Source: Streptomyces olivochromogenes
Lineage (GTDB): Bacteria > Actinomycetota > Actinomycetes > Streptomycetales > Streptomycetaceae
Length of the DNA stretch: 64,000 bases
Assembly: GCF_021538895.1 (NCBI RefSeq)
Contig: NZ_JADDRL010000002.1
Location: 62,001 to 126,000, forward strand
Direction of reading: 5' to 3'
In this document: positions 22,040 through 30,629 of the stretch, one piece after another
How the letters are laid out: each line of letters opens with the position of its first letter
Position numbering within the stretch: position 1 is the stretch's first letter
Made by a program: the position numbers and the translations under genes
Notes under the pieces: generated by a model
The model's database searches: none
What the model was told of the DNA's origin: nothing
Seen by the model: only the letters and a program-made list of their open reading frames with translations

Positions 22040-25000
22040 TCACTTCGGGCAGGGCGGCTCGTACGACAGCCGGGGCAGGTACTCGTGCCACTTCTCCGGT
22101 GTCAGGACGCCCCGGGTGATCGAGCAGATGCGGTCGATCGCCCGGTCGGTGTCGAGGTTCCACAGCCGGACGGTGTCGGCGCCGCTGGACACCCCGAGCA
22201 GGTGGCTGTTGGGACTGAACGACAGGAAGTTGCCCGTCCTGGCGTTCGGGCTCATCGACTGTCCGATCGGGGAGGCGTCGGCCGGGTCGGTGACGTTCCA
22301 CAGCCGGACCGTGTCGTCGTTGCCGCCGCTGGCCAGCGTGCGGCCGTCCTGCCGGAACGTCAGCGACACGACCGCCTCGGTGTGGCCGGTGAGCGTGCGG
22401 CCCAGCCGGGTCGCCCGCGCGGGATCGGTGACGTCCCACAGCCGGACCGTGCCGTCGTCGCCGCCGCTGGCCAGCGTGCGGCCGTCCTGGCTGTAGGCGA
22501 GCGCGTTGACGGGAGCCAGATGCCCCTTGAGGGGCCTGCCGAGGAGCGTGGTGCGACGTGGGTCGGTCACGTCCCACAGCCGGACGGTGGTGTCGGCGCT
22601 GCCACTGGCGAGGGTGCTGCCGTCCGGGCTGAAGACGAGGGTGTCGACGTACCCCGTGTGCCCGGTGAGCGGCGCGCCCAGCGGGAGGAGACGGGAGGGG
22701 TCGCCGACGTTCCACAGCTGGATGGTGCGGTCGTCGAAGGCGGTCGCAAGGGTGCGCCCGTCCGGGCTGAACGCCAGCGCGTCGGGGCCCGCGAACCGGG
22801 TCCGCAGCGTGACCGGCGGGCCGGAGGCCACGGGGCGGGCCGGATCGCCGACGTCCCACAGCTGCACCCCGCGGCTCCCCGTCAGCACCGCGAGGGTGCG
22901 CCCGTCCGGGGAGAACACCAGGGACCGCAGATCGCCCTCCCCGGGCATGAAGGGCCTGTTCAGCAGGACGGGCCGGACCGGGTTGCGTACGTCCCACAGC
23001 CGGACCCGCCCGTCGCGGGCGGCCGTGGCGAGCACACGGCCGTCCGGGCGGAACGCCCCTATGCGGCCGATCATGTCCGACGTCGGGATCGACCACAGCC
23101 GGACCTTGTTGTCGCCGCTGCCGGTGGCGAGGGTGCGCCCGTCCGGGCTGAAGCCCACGGCGTACATCTCGCCGCTGCCGCCCGCGAGGGGCTCGCCGAC
23201 CTGCGAGGGATAGGCCGGGTTGCGTACGTTCCACAGGCTGGCCGTGCTGTCCGCGCTGCCGGCGGCGAGCATGGTGCCGTCGGGGCTGAAGGCCACCGAC
23301 CAGATCGGACCGGTGTGACCGGTGAGCGGGGCGCCGAGCCGAGTCGCGTGCCGGGGGTCGGCGACCTTCCACAGCCGGATGGTGTCGTCGGCGCTGCCGC
23401 TGGCGAGCGTGCCGCCGTCGGGGCTGAACGCCACGGAGTGCACGGTGCCCGTGTGGCCGGTCAGCGCCTGGCCGACGGACCTCGGGTGGGCGGGGTCGGC
23501 CACGCTCCACAGCCGGATCGTGTTGTCGTCGCCGCCGGCGGCCAGCGTCTGCCCGTCGGGGCTGAACGCCACGCAGCGCACGGCGGCCGAGTGGCCGGTC
23601 AGCTTGCCGAGCGCGGTCGGCCTGGCCGGCTCGCGTACGTCCCACAGGTGGACGGTGTGGTCCTCGGCGGCGCCCGCGAGGGTGTGGCCGTCCGGGCTGA
23701 AGGCGAGCAGATAGACCGTGCCGGCGTGGCCGGTCAGGGGTGTGCCGAGCGGGCGCGGACGGCCGGGGTCGGTCACGTCCCACAGCCGGACCGTGCCGTC
23801 GTCCGAGGCGCTGGCCAGGGTGTGGCCGTCGGGGCTGAAGACCGCGGTGCTCACCCAGCTGGTGTGGCCGGTCAGGGGTCCACCCAGTGGTGTGGGGTGG
23901 GTCGGGTCCGCGACGTTCCACAGGCGGACGGTGTGGTCGTAGCTGGCGGTGGCCAGCAGGCGGCCGTCCGGGCTGAACGTGGTGAGGTAGACGGCGCCGG
24001 TGTGGCCGAGGAGCGGGGTGGCCAGCGGCGCGTTCACGATCGAGACCAGGCGGTTGTTGGTCCCCTCGTCGCCGGGCCGCAGCCGGTGAGCCACCAGGTC
24101 GAGCTGGGCGGACAGCGACGGATCCGTGTACTGGACGCGGTCGGCCTCGGCCACCACCTGCTGGAACACGGCGTCGTCGCGCTGCTGCCGGGCGATCACC
24201 GCCGAGCCGACGGCCAGCAGCGCCAGGACGACCAGCGCCGACACCGCGCCCCGGCTGAGCCAGACGCTGCGCCGGCGCAGCCGGACCGAGGCGGCCAGGA
24301 ACTCCACCGCGCCGCGGGTCAGGAAGGTGTCCCCGGCCGACTTCGCCCAGGTGTGGGCCTGCTCCAGCCGGGAGCCCCGGTAGAGCAGGGACGTGTCACG
24401 GTCGGAGTTCTCCCAGGCCCGGCCGTCCTCCTCCAGCCGCTGGCGCAGCAGGTTGCCGTTGCGGTCCTCGTCGATCCAGCCACGCAGCCGGGGCCAGGCG
24501 TGCAGCAGTGCCTCGTGGGTGATCTCCACGGTCTCCGCGTCCAGCGTCACCAGACGGGCGCGGACCAGCGCTTCGAGGGACTCCTCGGTCTTGTCCGGGT
24601 CGGTCGACTCGGCTGCCAGTCGGCGGCGGGTACCCCGGCGCCGGGTGGCCTGGGTGTCCTCGCCGAGCCGGACCAGCCTGAGCAGCAGCAGACGGGCGGC
24701 CGTGCGGGCCGCCGGGTCGAGATCGGACCAGGCACGCTCGGCGGTCGCCGCCACGGCTCCCTGGATACCGCCCGCCGCGCGATAGCCGGCCACCGTCAGC
24801 CGGCCCGCCTTGCGGCGCTGCCAGGTGGCGAGCAGGGCGTGGGACAGGAGCGGCAGCACGCCCGCGTCGTGGGCGCCGCGCGGGCCGTCGGCGCTCACCT
24901 CGCGGACGATCAGCTCCGCCAGCCCGGGTTCGAGCTCCACGCCCACGGCCTTGGCCGGGCCGGTCACCGCCTCGCGCAGCTCGGCGGTGGTCAGCGGGCC

Positions 25001-26023
25001 GAGGACCATGTGCCGGTGCTGCAGCGCGTCGGCGAGTTCGGGGTGGCGCAAGCACTGGTCGTAGAAGTCGGCCCGTATGCCGAGGACCACGAGCACGGGG
25101 GCCGGGTCGGCCGGGTCGGCCGGTGAGCAGGCGGCGTGCAGGAGCCGTACGAGGGTGCGTCGGCTCGTCTCGTCGGAGCAGAGGGTGAACGCCTCCTCGA
25201 ACTGGTCCACGATCAGGACCGGACGGCTGGTGGAGGGCGACGCGCGCCGCGCCCAGGTGGTGACGGCCTTCCGCACCGCCTCCGCGAACCCGGCCCCTTC
25301 GGGGTCGGTCAGGGCATCGGCCAGTTCGGGGATCAGGCGGGTCAGTTCCGCGAGAGGATCCGCCCCCGGTACGAGCTGCACCACCACCCGGGCCGGGCCC
25401 TCGTCCTCGCCGAGCGCCCCGCGCTGCACGGCGGGCAGCAGACCGGCGCTGAGCAGGGAGGACTTCCCGGCTCCCGAGGCGCCCACGAGCATGACCAGGC
25501 CGCCCGTGCGCCGCACCGCGCGGAGCTGGGCGACGAGGGCGTCCGTGCTGCGCTCCCGGCCGAAGAACCAGCGGGCGTCCTGCCTGCGGTAGGAGGCCAG
25601 CCCGCGGTAGGGACAGACACCGGGCACGGCCGTGGGCTCGGCCGGGGTGTGCTCCTCTTCCTCCGTGGCCGCGCCGCCGACCACGGGGTCGGCCACCGCG
25701 CGCTCCCACAGGCGCTGCCACTGGGTCAGGTCGTACAGGCCGGCCGACACCGGGGTGGGGCGGGCGCGCCGGGCCGGGGGGATCAGGACGTGCAGCACCG
25801 CCGCGAGCGCGGCGAACTGGGCGGGTACGTTCTTCGCCCGCCGCCAGTCGCTGATCCGCTGGGCGGAGACTCGGACCGGACGGCCCCGCTCGTCGACCCG
25901 GTGGAGCCGCTCGACGGCCTCGGCCACGCGCTTGAGGGGAGGGTTGCCGGCCTCCTTGTACAGCAGCGCGAGACGTTCCGCGAAGGCCGTGCGTGTCCCT
26001 GAGTCGGAACTCAAGGTGTCCAC
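22040..26023 (-). CDS. STAND NTPase with N-terminal HTH and 14 WD40 repeats
   Basis: I chose the GTG at 26023 (MDTLSSDSGTRTAFAERLALL), giving 1327 residues. A helix-turn-helix-like region covers about 10-85 (VSAQRISDWRRAKNVPAQFAALAAVL). A novel-STAND P-loop follows, with Walker A GASGAGKSS at 181-189 and Walker B PVLIVDQFEEAF, and a membrane helix (RGAVSALVVLALLAVGSAVI) splits the protein. Fourteen WD repeats then follow, built on GHT...VAFSPDGxTLASGSxDxTVRLWDV, enough for two seven-bladed propellers; blades 7-9 and 14 are the most diverged. Such proteins are signalling ATPases that sense a ligand through the propeller and oligomerise. Several relatives are antiphage or developmental factors; the role here is unknown. 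It is transcribed alone. Confidence 0.88.
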   Translation of the reverse strand: MDTLSSDSGTRTAFAERLALLYKEAGNPPLKRVAEAVERLHRVDERGRPVRVSAQRISDWRRAKNVPAQFAALAAVLHVLIPPARRARPTPVSAGLYDLTQWQRLWERAVADPVVGGAATEEEEHTPAEPTAVPGVCPYRGLASYRRQDARWFFGRERSTDALVAQLRAVRRTGGLVMLVGASGAGKSSLLSAGLLPAVQRGALGEDEGPARVVVQLVPGADPLAELTRLIPELADALTDPEGAGFAEAVRKAVTTWARRASPSTSRPVLIVDQFEEAFTLCSDETSRRTLVRLLHAACSPADPADPAPVLVVLGIRADFYDQCLRHPELADALQHRHMVLGPLTTAELREAVTGPAKAVGVELEPGLAELIVREVSADGPRGAHDAGVLPLLSHALLATWQRRKAGRLTVAGYRAAGGIQGAVAATAERAWSDLDPAARTAARLLLLRLVRLGEDTQATRRRGTRRRLAAESTDPDKTEESLEALVRARLVTLDAETVEITHEALLHAWPRLRGWIDEDRNGNLLRQRLEEDGRAWENSDRDTSLLYRGSRLEQAHTWAKSAGDTFLTRGAVEFLAASVRLRRRSVWLSRGAVSALVVLALLAVGSAVIARQQRDDAVFQQVVAEADRVQYTDPSLSAQLDLVAHRLRPGDEGTNNRLVSIVNAPLATPLLGHTGAVYLTTFSPDGRLLATASYDHTVRLWNVADPTHPTPLGGPLTGHTSWVSTAVFSPDGHTLASASDDGTVRLWDVTDPGRPRPLGTPLTGHAGTVYLLAFSPDGHTLAGAAEDHTVHLWDVREPARPTALGKLTGHSAAVRCVAFSPDGQTLAAGGDDNTIRLWSVADPAHPRSVGQALTGHTGTVHSVAFSPDGGTLASGSADDTIRLWKVADPRHATRLGAPLTGHTGPIWSVAFSPDGTMLAAGSADSTASLWNVRNPAYPSQVGEPLAGGSGEMYAVGFSPDGRTLATGSGDNKVRLWSIPTSDMIGRIGAFRPDGRVLATAARDGRVRLWDVRNPVRPVLLNRPFMPGEGDLRSLVFSPDGRTLAVLTGSRGVQLWDVGDPARPVASGPPVTLRTRFAGPDALAFSPDGRTLATAFDDRTIQLWNVGDPSRLLPLGAPLTGHTGYVDTLVFSPDGSTLASGSADTTVRLWDVTDPRRTTLLGRPLKGHLAPVNALAYSQDGRTLASGGDDGTVRLWDVTDPARATRLGRTLTGHTEAVVSLTFRQDGRTLASGGNDDTVRLWNVTDPADASPIGQSMSPNARTGNFLSFSPNSHLLGVSSGADTVRLWNLDTDRAIDRICSITRGVLTPEKWHEYLPRLSYEPPCPK

Positions 26024-26357
26024 CCCTAACTTCCCGCCGCACCTGGACATCCGGACCGGAAAACTCACTTTATACGGCTGACCTGCGGTAAAGCCCGTGT
26101 CTTCGGGACCGGATCCTCCTCCTGGAGAGCCAAAACTGGCAGGATCTCGATGCAGTCGCCGCTCCGCCGAGCGGCACCCGGACAGGCCACCAGCACAGCG
26201 TTCGACGCGGCGCCGCACGACGCCACTCGTTCTCGGACAGCTTCCGCCGAAGCCACGAGACGGGTGGCGAGGGTCTCGTCGCGCGGGCTGGACGGACCCG
26301 TGCGACAACCGGTCCCGCCGGACCGCTGTCCGCCGACCACGGGTTTGGCCTCTCCCC

Positions 26358-26387
26358 GATCCGTGCCGTTATTTCACGGCACGGATC
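26358..26387. terminator. Strong hairpin upstream of the STAND gene
   Basis: GATCCGTGCCGT and its exact complement form a 12-bp stem around TATTTC. It lies downstream of the alanine-rich gene on the minus strand, and is probably one of two tandem terminators before the STAND gene. Confidence 0.55.
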
Positions 26388-26397
26388 CCCGGCGCCC

Positions 26398-26449
26398 GCG
26401 CCGTTCGGTACCGGTCCCCACGTGGGGAGGGACCGGTACCGAACGGCGC
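26398..26449. terminator. Very long perfect hairpin
   Basis: Two 21-base arms (left arm 26398-26418, right arm 26429-26449) are perfect complements around a 10-base loop, and the centre also contains the palindrome CCCCACGTGGGG. It has no T-run. It probably acts as a terminator or mRNA-stabilising structure for the gene at 26775. Confidence 0.5.
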
Positions 26450-26511
26450 CGGGTCACATCACTTGGCCCGGCGCGCATCCTGAGAGGCGCAGGGTCCGCG
26501 TCAGCCGATCC

Positions 26512-26805
26512 GGTCCGCTTCCCGAGAGGCTCACCCCTGCGTCGGCCGGTCTGCTTCCCGAGTGGCGCAGGCCCCCGTCACCAAGTCCGGTCTGCTTCCC
26601 GAGTGGCGCAGGCCCCCGTCACCAAGTCCGGCCTGCCTCCCGGGCGGTGCAGGCCCCGTCACTGAGTCCGGCCGTCTTCCGGGGGTGCAGCCCCTGTCAC
26701 CCGGACCGGCCCCCTCCCGAGCGGCGCAGCCTCCGTCACCCGGACCGGCCCCCTCCCGAGCGGCGCAGCCCCCGTCACCCCGTCCAGCCCGCCTCCCGAG
26801 CGGCC
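26512..26805. repeat. About seven tandem copies of a 38-41 bp unit
   Basis: Units begin near 26512, 26549, 26590, 26631, 26671, 26709, 26748 and (partial) 26787. The copies at 26549-26589 and 26590-26630 are identical over 41 bp; the others diverge. The unit contains TTCCCGAG(T/C)GGCGCAG and CCGTCACC. The last copies run into the 3' end of the gene at 26775, whose stop codon belongs to one unit, so the array looks like serial duplication of that gene's end. Confidence 0.8.
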
Positions 26806-27260
26806 ATGCCCGCCCGTGTTTCCGCCTCGTCGGCCGCCGTGTTCAGGGTCGTGTTCCTGCCGCCCGCCGTTCCGCCGGCGGCGACCGCGGCTGCCTGGGA
26901 GGCGGCGAGGGCCGTGCGTAGGGCCTCGGTCGCCTTGGTGGCGCCGTCCGGCGGCTGGGCCGCGTGGGCGACCTGGGCCGCCAATGCCGCCGCGGCGGCC
27001 GCGTTGCGGGCGCAGCGGGCGTCCGCGGCGGGGTCGGGGGTCCGGCCGGTGAGGGCGTCGAGCGAGGCGGCGGACAGCAGCAGCGCGTGGGCGGCCCGGC
27101 CGACGGGGCTCTTCGGCACGGTCTCGGCCGCGTCCGGGCCGATTCCGGCGTGCCGGCACGTGGCCGCGGCGCGTTCCTGCGCGCTGCGTGCGCGGGCGGC
27201 GTGGATCGCCCTGAGGGCGTGCGCCGAGGTCGCGGTCCGTACGTCTTCGGGTTCGGCCAT
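26775..27260 (-). CDS. Alanine-rich hypothetical protein
   Basis: The protein has 161 residues from the ATG at 27260 (MAEPEDVRTATSAHALRAIHAARARSAQERAAA), with GAGGAG upstream. It has no signal peptide or membrane segment. It is mostly predicted helix with very high Ala and Arg; one Cys-His pair (CRHAG) and one Cys (ARCARN) are visible. I do not recognise the family. It is divergent from the amidohydrolase, so the two may share a control region at 27261-27430. Its last codons and stop lie within the tandem repeat array. Confidence 0.6.
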   Translation of the reverse strand: MAEPEDVRTATSAHALRAIHAARARSAQERAAATCRHAGIGPDAAETVPKSPVGRAAHALLLSAASLDALTGRTPDPAADARCARNAAAAAALAAQVAHAAQPPDGATKATEALRTALAASQAAAVAAGGTAGGRNTTLNTAADEAETRAGMAAREAGWTG

Positions 27261-27376
27261 CGCCGTCTCCTCACCTGTCGGGACGAGCACCGGGCGCGGG
27301 CAGGGTGGCACGCCGGCGGCGAAGAGGCCAGAGAAGGTCCGCCCCTTGCTGGGGCCGCCTTCTCCCCCTAGCCTGA

Positions 27377-27397
27377 AATCTGATGGACCGTCAGATT
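27377..27397. promoter_or_regulatory. Palindromic operator upstream of the amidohydrolase
   Basis: AATCTGA and TCAGATT are perfect inverted arms separated by TGGACCG, 33 bp before the amidohydrolase ATG. Size and symmetry fit a TetR-family operator. No TetR gene is in the adjacent sequence. Confidence 0.55.
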
Positions 27398-27430
27398 GAC
27401 CGGAGTCCCGGCAGACAGCAGGGGGTAGGC

Positions 27431-28642
27431 ATGGCAACCATCCCGACGGACGCGGAGGATCTGCCCAGGGTCATCAGCGTGGACGACCACGTCATCGAGC
27501 CCGCGCACCTCTTCGAGACGTGGCTTCCGGCCAAGTACCGCGACAGGGGCCCGAAGCCGCTCACCGCGGGCATCGGCGACCTTCAGTACATCGGCGGGAA
27601 GTACCGGTTCTCCACGGACCCGGACGGCCAGATCACCGACTGGTGGGAGTACGAGGGGGAGCTCTTCCCGTACAAGCGCATCATCGCCGCCGTCGGCTTC
27701 TCGCGTGACGAGATGACGCTCGACGGCATCACCCGGGAGCAGATGCGGCGGGGCTGCTGGGACCCGAAGGCGCGGCTGGCGGACATGGACATCAACCACG
27801 TCGAGGCCTCGCTCTGCTTCCCCACGTTCCCGCGTTTTTGCGGGCAGACCTTCGCGGAGGCCAAGGACAAGGAGGTCGGCCTGGCCTGCGTGCGCGCCTA
27901 CAACGACTGGATGGTCGAGGAGTGGTGCGGCGACAGCGGCGGCCGGCTCATCCCGCTGTGCCTCATCCCGCTGTGGGACGTCTCCCTGGCCGTCGCCGAG
28001 ATCCGGCGCAACGCGGAGCGGGGCGTACGGGCCGTGACCTTCAGCGAGATCCCGACGTACCTGGGGCTGCCGTCGATCCACTCCGGCTACTGGGACCCGT
28101 TCTTCGCGGCCTGCGAGGAGACCGGGACCGTGGTCAACATGCACATCGGGTCCTCGTCGCAGATGCCGGCGGCCTCCCCGGACGCGCCGCCCGCCGTGCA
28201 GGCCTCGCTGAGCTTCAACAACGCCATGGCGTCGATGATGGACTTCCTCTTCTCCGGGGTGCTGGTGAAGTTCCCGCGGCTCAAACTCGCCTACAGCGAG
28301 GGCCAGATGGGCTGGATCCCGTACGCCCTGGAGCGCGCCGACGACGTGTGGGAGGAGCACCGGGCCTGGGGCGGGGTGAAGGACCTGATCCCGGAGCCGC
28401 CGTCGACGTACTACTACCGGCAGATCTTCTGCTGCTTCTTCCGCGACAAGCACGGCATCGAGGCGATCGAGACCGTGGGCGTGGACAACGCGACCTTCGA
28501 GACGGACTACCCGCACGTCGACTCCACCTGGCCGGAGACCAAGCGCGTCGCGCAGGAGCACGTGGGCGGCCTGTCCCCGGACGTGGCCTACAAGCTGCTG
28601 CGGGGCAACGCGATCCGCATGCTGGAGCTGCCCTTCGAGTAG
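27431..28642 (+). CDS. Amidohydrolase family protein (TIM-barrel, ACMSD-like)
   Basis: The protein has 403 residues from the ATG at 27431, which has AGGGGG upstream; an earlier ATG at 27383 lies inside the operator. The metal-binding motif near the N-terminus reads VISVDDHVIEP (D-x-H in place of HxH). Further family landmarks are CFPTFPRF, NMHIGSSS (a likely metal His) and GVDNATFETDYPHVDSTWPET, with the Asp/His of the last barrel strands. The family (amidohydrolase_2) contains decarboxylases and hydrolases of aromatic or cyclic substrates. The substrate is unknown. The ferredoxin immediately downstream suggests a small oxidative or catabolic module whose oxygenase is elsewhere. Confidence 0.85.
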   Translation: MATIPTDAEDLPRVISVDDHVIEPAHLFETWLPAKYRDRGPKPLTAGIGDLQYIGGKYRFSTDPDGQITDWWEYEGELFPYKRIIAAVGFSRDEMTLDGITREQMRRGCWDPKARLADMDINHVEASLCFPTFPRFCGQTFAEAKDKEVGLACVRAYNDWMVEEWCGDSGGRLIPLCLIPLWDVSLAVAEIRRNAERGVRAVTFSEIPTYLGLPSIHSGYWDPFFAACEETGTVVNMHIGSSSQMPAASPDAPPAVQASLSFNNAMASMMDFLFSGVLVKFPRLKLAYSEGQMGWIPYALERADDVWEEHRAWGGVKDLIPEPPSTYYYRQIFCCFFRDKHGIEAIETVGVDNATFETDYPHVDSTWPETKRVAQEHVGGLSPDVAYKLLRGNAIRMLELPFE

Positions 28643-28671
28643 CCGGGGCCGCCCCTGGGAAGGGAGCACGC

Positions 28672-28884
28672 ATGAAGGTCTCCGTCGACCCCGGCCTCTG
28701 TTACGGCTCCGCCGAGTGCGTCCACCGCGCGCCGTCCGTGTTCGCCTTCGAGGACGACTACGGCGTCGTCCGGGCCGGCCGCGAGGACAGTGGCGAGGAC
28801 CCGCTGGTGCGCGAGGCGGCCGAGCGCTGCCCGTCCCAGGCCATAAGGATCACCGGGGCCATAGGGATCACCGGGAACGGCTGA
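28672..28884 (+). CDS. Ferredoxin (single 3Fe-4S type)
   Basis: The protein has 70 residues, with AAGGGAG before the ATG at 28672. Cluster ligands are Cys10, Cys16 and Cys53 in the pattern C-YGSAE-C...C-P. The usual second Cys of a 4Fe-4S motif is missing (it falls within YGS), which is typical of ferredoxins that serve cytochrome P450s in Streptomyces. It lies 29 bp behind the amidohydrolase and is likely co-transcribed. Its C-terminal tail contains a small duplication (RITGAIGITG). Confidence 0.88.
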   Translation: MKVSVDPGLCYGSAECVHRAPSVFAFEDDYGVVRAGREDSGEDPLVREAAERCPSQAIRITGAIGITGNG

Positions 28885-28893
28885 GCACCGGGC

Positions 28894-29670
28894 TCACCGA
28901 GCCGGATAGGTCCAGTGGAGGTGGGCCAGGGCCCGTGCCCTGGCCTCGACGACCGCCATGCGTGCCTCGCGCTCCACCGGATCGACGTGCGAGGGCTGCC
29001 CGGTGACCTGCCCCTCCCACTTGCGGTAGAGCAGCCCCGCCTCGCGGGTGAACCAGCCCCGGCTCACGGCGTTCAGCGCGAGCAGCAGGCCGGTGTCCTC
29101 GGAGGCGGGCAGGGCCATCCAGCCGCCGAGGGCGAGCAGCAGGTCGCGGCGGACGCACAGGGTCGCGGGGTGGACCTGGGCGAGGAAGCCGTGCGCCCGC
29201 CAGTAGTCGAGCACGGCCCCGCGCTCGACGGGGCCGTCGTCCGGGTCGTCCGGGAAGCCCACCGTCGAACCGTCGGGCAGCAGGTCCAGCGCCCGGGACG
29301 TCGTCCACCCGATGCCGGGATCGGCTTCGAGCACGGCCAGGTCGCGGGCGAGGGCGCCCGGGGTGAGCTGGTCGTCGGCGTCCAGGAGCCGGACGTACTC
29401 GCCGTCGGCGTGCGCCAGGGCGAGCGTCCGGGCGATGCCGGGTCCGCCGGGACGGTCCTGGCGGCCCTGCCGGAAGGTCACCCGCACGTCGTCGGGGACG
29501 TACGGCCGGACCTCGTCCGTCCTGCCGTCCTCCTGGACGAGCCAGTGCCACTCCCAGCCGTTCGGCAGCCGCTGCTCGCACAGGGACTTGTACGCCTCCG
29601 GCAGGAACGGGGCCGAGGGGGCGTGCACGGCGGTGACGATGACGACGCGCCGGTTCACGGCGGCACTCAC
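28894..29670 (-). CDS. Glycosyltransferase family 2 protein
   Basis: The protein has 258 residues from a GTG at 29670 that overlaps the gntR stop (GTGA), with GAAAGG upstream. The GT-A fold is visible: VVIVTAVHAPSAPFLPEAYKS at the N-terminus, the nucleotide-binding ARTLALAHADGEYVRLLDADDQL with the DxD-like motif DADD at about residues 90-93, and a later ED pair (PASEDTGLLLAL). It likely transfers a sugar from an activated nucleotide sugar; donor and acceptor are unknown. It has no membrane helix. Coupling to the regulator upstream suggests the two form a unit. Confidence 0.85.
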   Translation of the reverse strand: MSAAVNRRVVIVTAVHAPSAPFLPEAYKSLCEQRLPNGWEWHWLVQEDGRTDEVRPYVPDDVRVTFRQGRQDRPGGPGIARTLALAHADGEYVRLLDADDQLTPGALARDLAVLEADPGIGWTTSRALDLLPDGSTVGFPDDPDDGPVERGAVLDYWRAHGFLAQVHPATLCVRRDLLLALGGWMALPASEDTGLLLALNAVSRGWFTREAGLLYRKWEGQVTGQPSHVDPVEREARMAVVEARARALAHLHWTYPAR

Positions 29671-30455
29671 CACCTTTCCAGACACGTGGTGAACACCAGC
29701 TCCGTACGGTCGCCGGGCAGCGTGACGAGGGAGAGGTCGACCACGCGGCCGTCGATGTCGTACGAGGTCTTGCGCAGGAGGATCACCGACGTGCCCGCGG
29801 ACAGCTCCAGGGCCTTCGCCTCCTCCGGCGTCGGGGGGCGGGCGGTGCAGCGCTCCTCGATCCGGTCGAGCTCGATGCCGACGGTGGAGAGCTGGTGCTG
29901 GGTGCCGCCCGGCCAGGGTTCCTTCGTCTCGTCCAGGAGATCGGGGTTGGCCGCGATCATGTCCCGGACCAGGTAGGAGGTGATCAGGTTCAGGGGCGCG
30001 GTCTCGGTCGCGCAGCGGGTCCTGTACGTCCGTTCGAGCAACGGGGTGCCCACGGGCACGCCGAACGGGCCGGCCAGCTCCTCGGACGCCTCGACCTCGC
30101 GGTAGCGCGCCGAGAAGACGAGGTCGTCACGGCACAGACCCGTGTCGTGCTCGGTGACTCCGGTCCGGGCCCGGACCGTCTTCGGCTGCCGCGCGCGGTT
30201 CTTCTCCCACTGATGCCTGCCGTTGCCGCGGACCGTGAGGGTGCGGGGGCGGCGCACGAAGGTGCCGAGGCCGTGCCGCTTGTCGATCAGGCCTTCCTCG
30301 CTCAGCACCCGCAGCGCGCTCTGCACCGTCGGCAGACTCCGGCCGTAGTGCCGCGCCAGGTCCGCCTCGGACGGCAGCCGGTCACCGGGCTCGCGCGTGC
30401 CGTCCCGGATGGAGCGGCGGAGGTCGTCCGCGATCTCCTCGTAGGCCTTCGGCAC
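29667..30455 (-). CDS. GntR family (HutC-type) transcriptional regulator
   Basis: The protein has 262 residues from a GTG at 30455 (MPKAYEEIADDLRRSIRDG), with GGAG upstream; a 44-residue longer frame has no family support. The winged helix-turn-helix covers about 1-70 (LPSEADLARHYGRSLPTVQSALRVLSEEGLI). The UTRA effector-binding domain follows (about 95-255, LVFSARYREVEASEELA, LLERTYRTR, and a C-terminal SLVTLPGDRTELVFTT). It overlaps and presumably controls the glycosyltransferase gene. The ligand is unknown. Confidence 0.9.
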   Translation of the reverse strand: MPKAYEEIADDLRRSIRDGTREPGDRLPSEADLARHYGRSLPTVQSALRVLSEEGLIDKRHGLGTFVRRPRTLTVRGNGRHQWEKNRARQPKTVRARTGVTEHDTGLCRDDLVFSARYREVEASEELAGPFGVPVGTPLLERTYRTRCATETAPLNLITSYLVRDMIAANPDLLDETKEPWPGGTQHQLSTVGIELDRIEERCTARPPTPEEAKALELSAGTSVILLRKTSYDIDGRVVDLSLVTLPGDRTELVFTTCLERW

Positions 30456-30527
30456 TGGTGCCCACCGCTCCGTCGGCGACAACTGTGGCCTCAGCCTACG
30501 ACTCCTCAAGAAATCTTGACGACTCGT

Positions 30528-30565
30528 ACGAAGACCCCCGGCCGTCCGTGGCCGGGGGTCTTCGT
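30528..30565 (-). terminator. Perfect hairpin terminator
   Basis: A 16-bp perfect stem (ACGAAGACCCCCGGCC and complement) encloses GTCCGT. It lies 64 bp beyond the small secreted-protein gene on the minus strand. Confidence 0.75.
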
Positions 30566-30629
30566 CGTCCGTAACGCTGGTACGCAAGTTCGCCGTTACG
30601 TCGTGGTCGTGGGGTGTCGCGTCCCGCCG

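Noticed and set aside
21837-23921. Long open frame of 694 codons within the WD40 gene on the same strand
   Set aside because: It is an out-of-frame shadow of the WD repeats, with Pro/Arg-rich low-complexity translation and the wrong codon-position bias.
26512-26805. CRISPR array
   Set aside because: The units are contiguous tandem repeats without unique spacers, and no cas genes are present.
26422-27399. Plus-strand frame of 325 codons across the tandem repeats
   Set aside because: It is repeat-derived, has no ribosome-binding site and is antisense to the Ala-rich gene, which has a good one.
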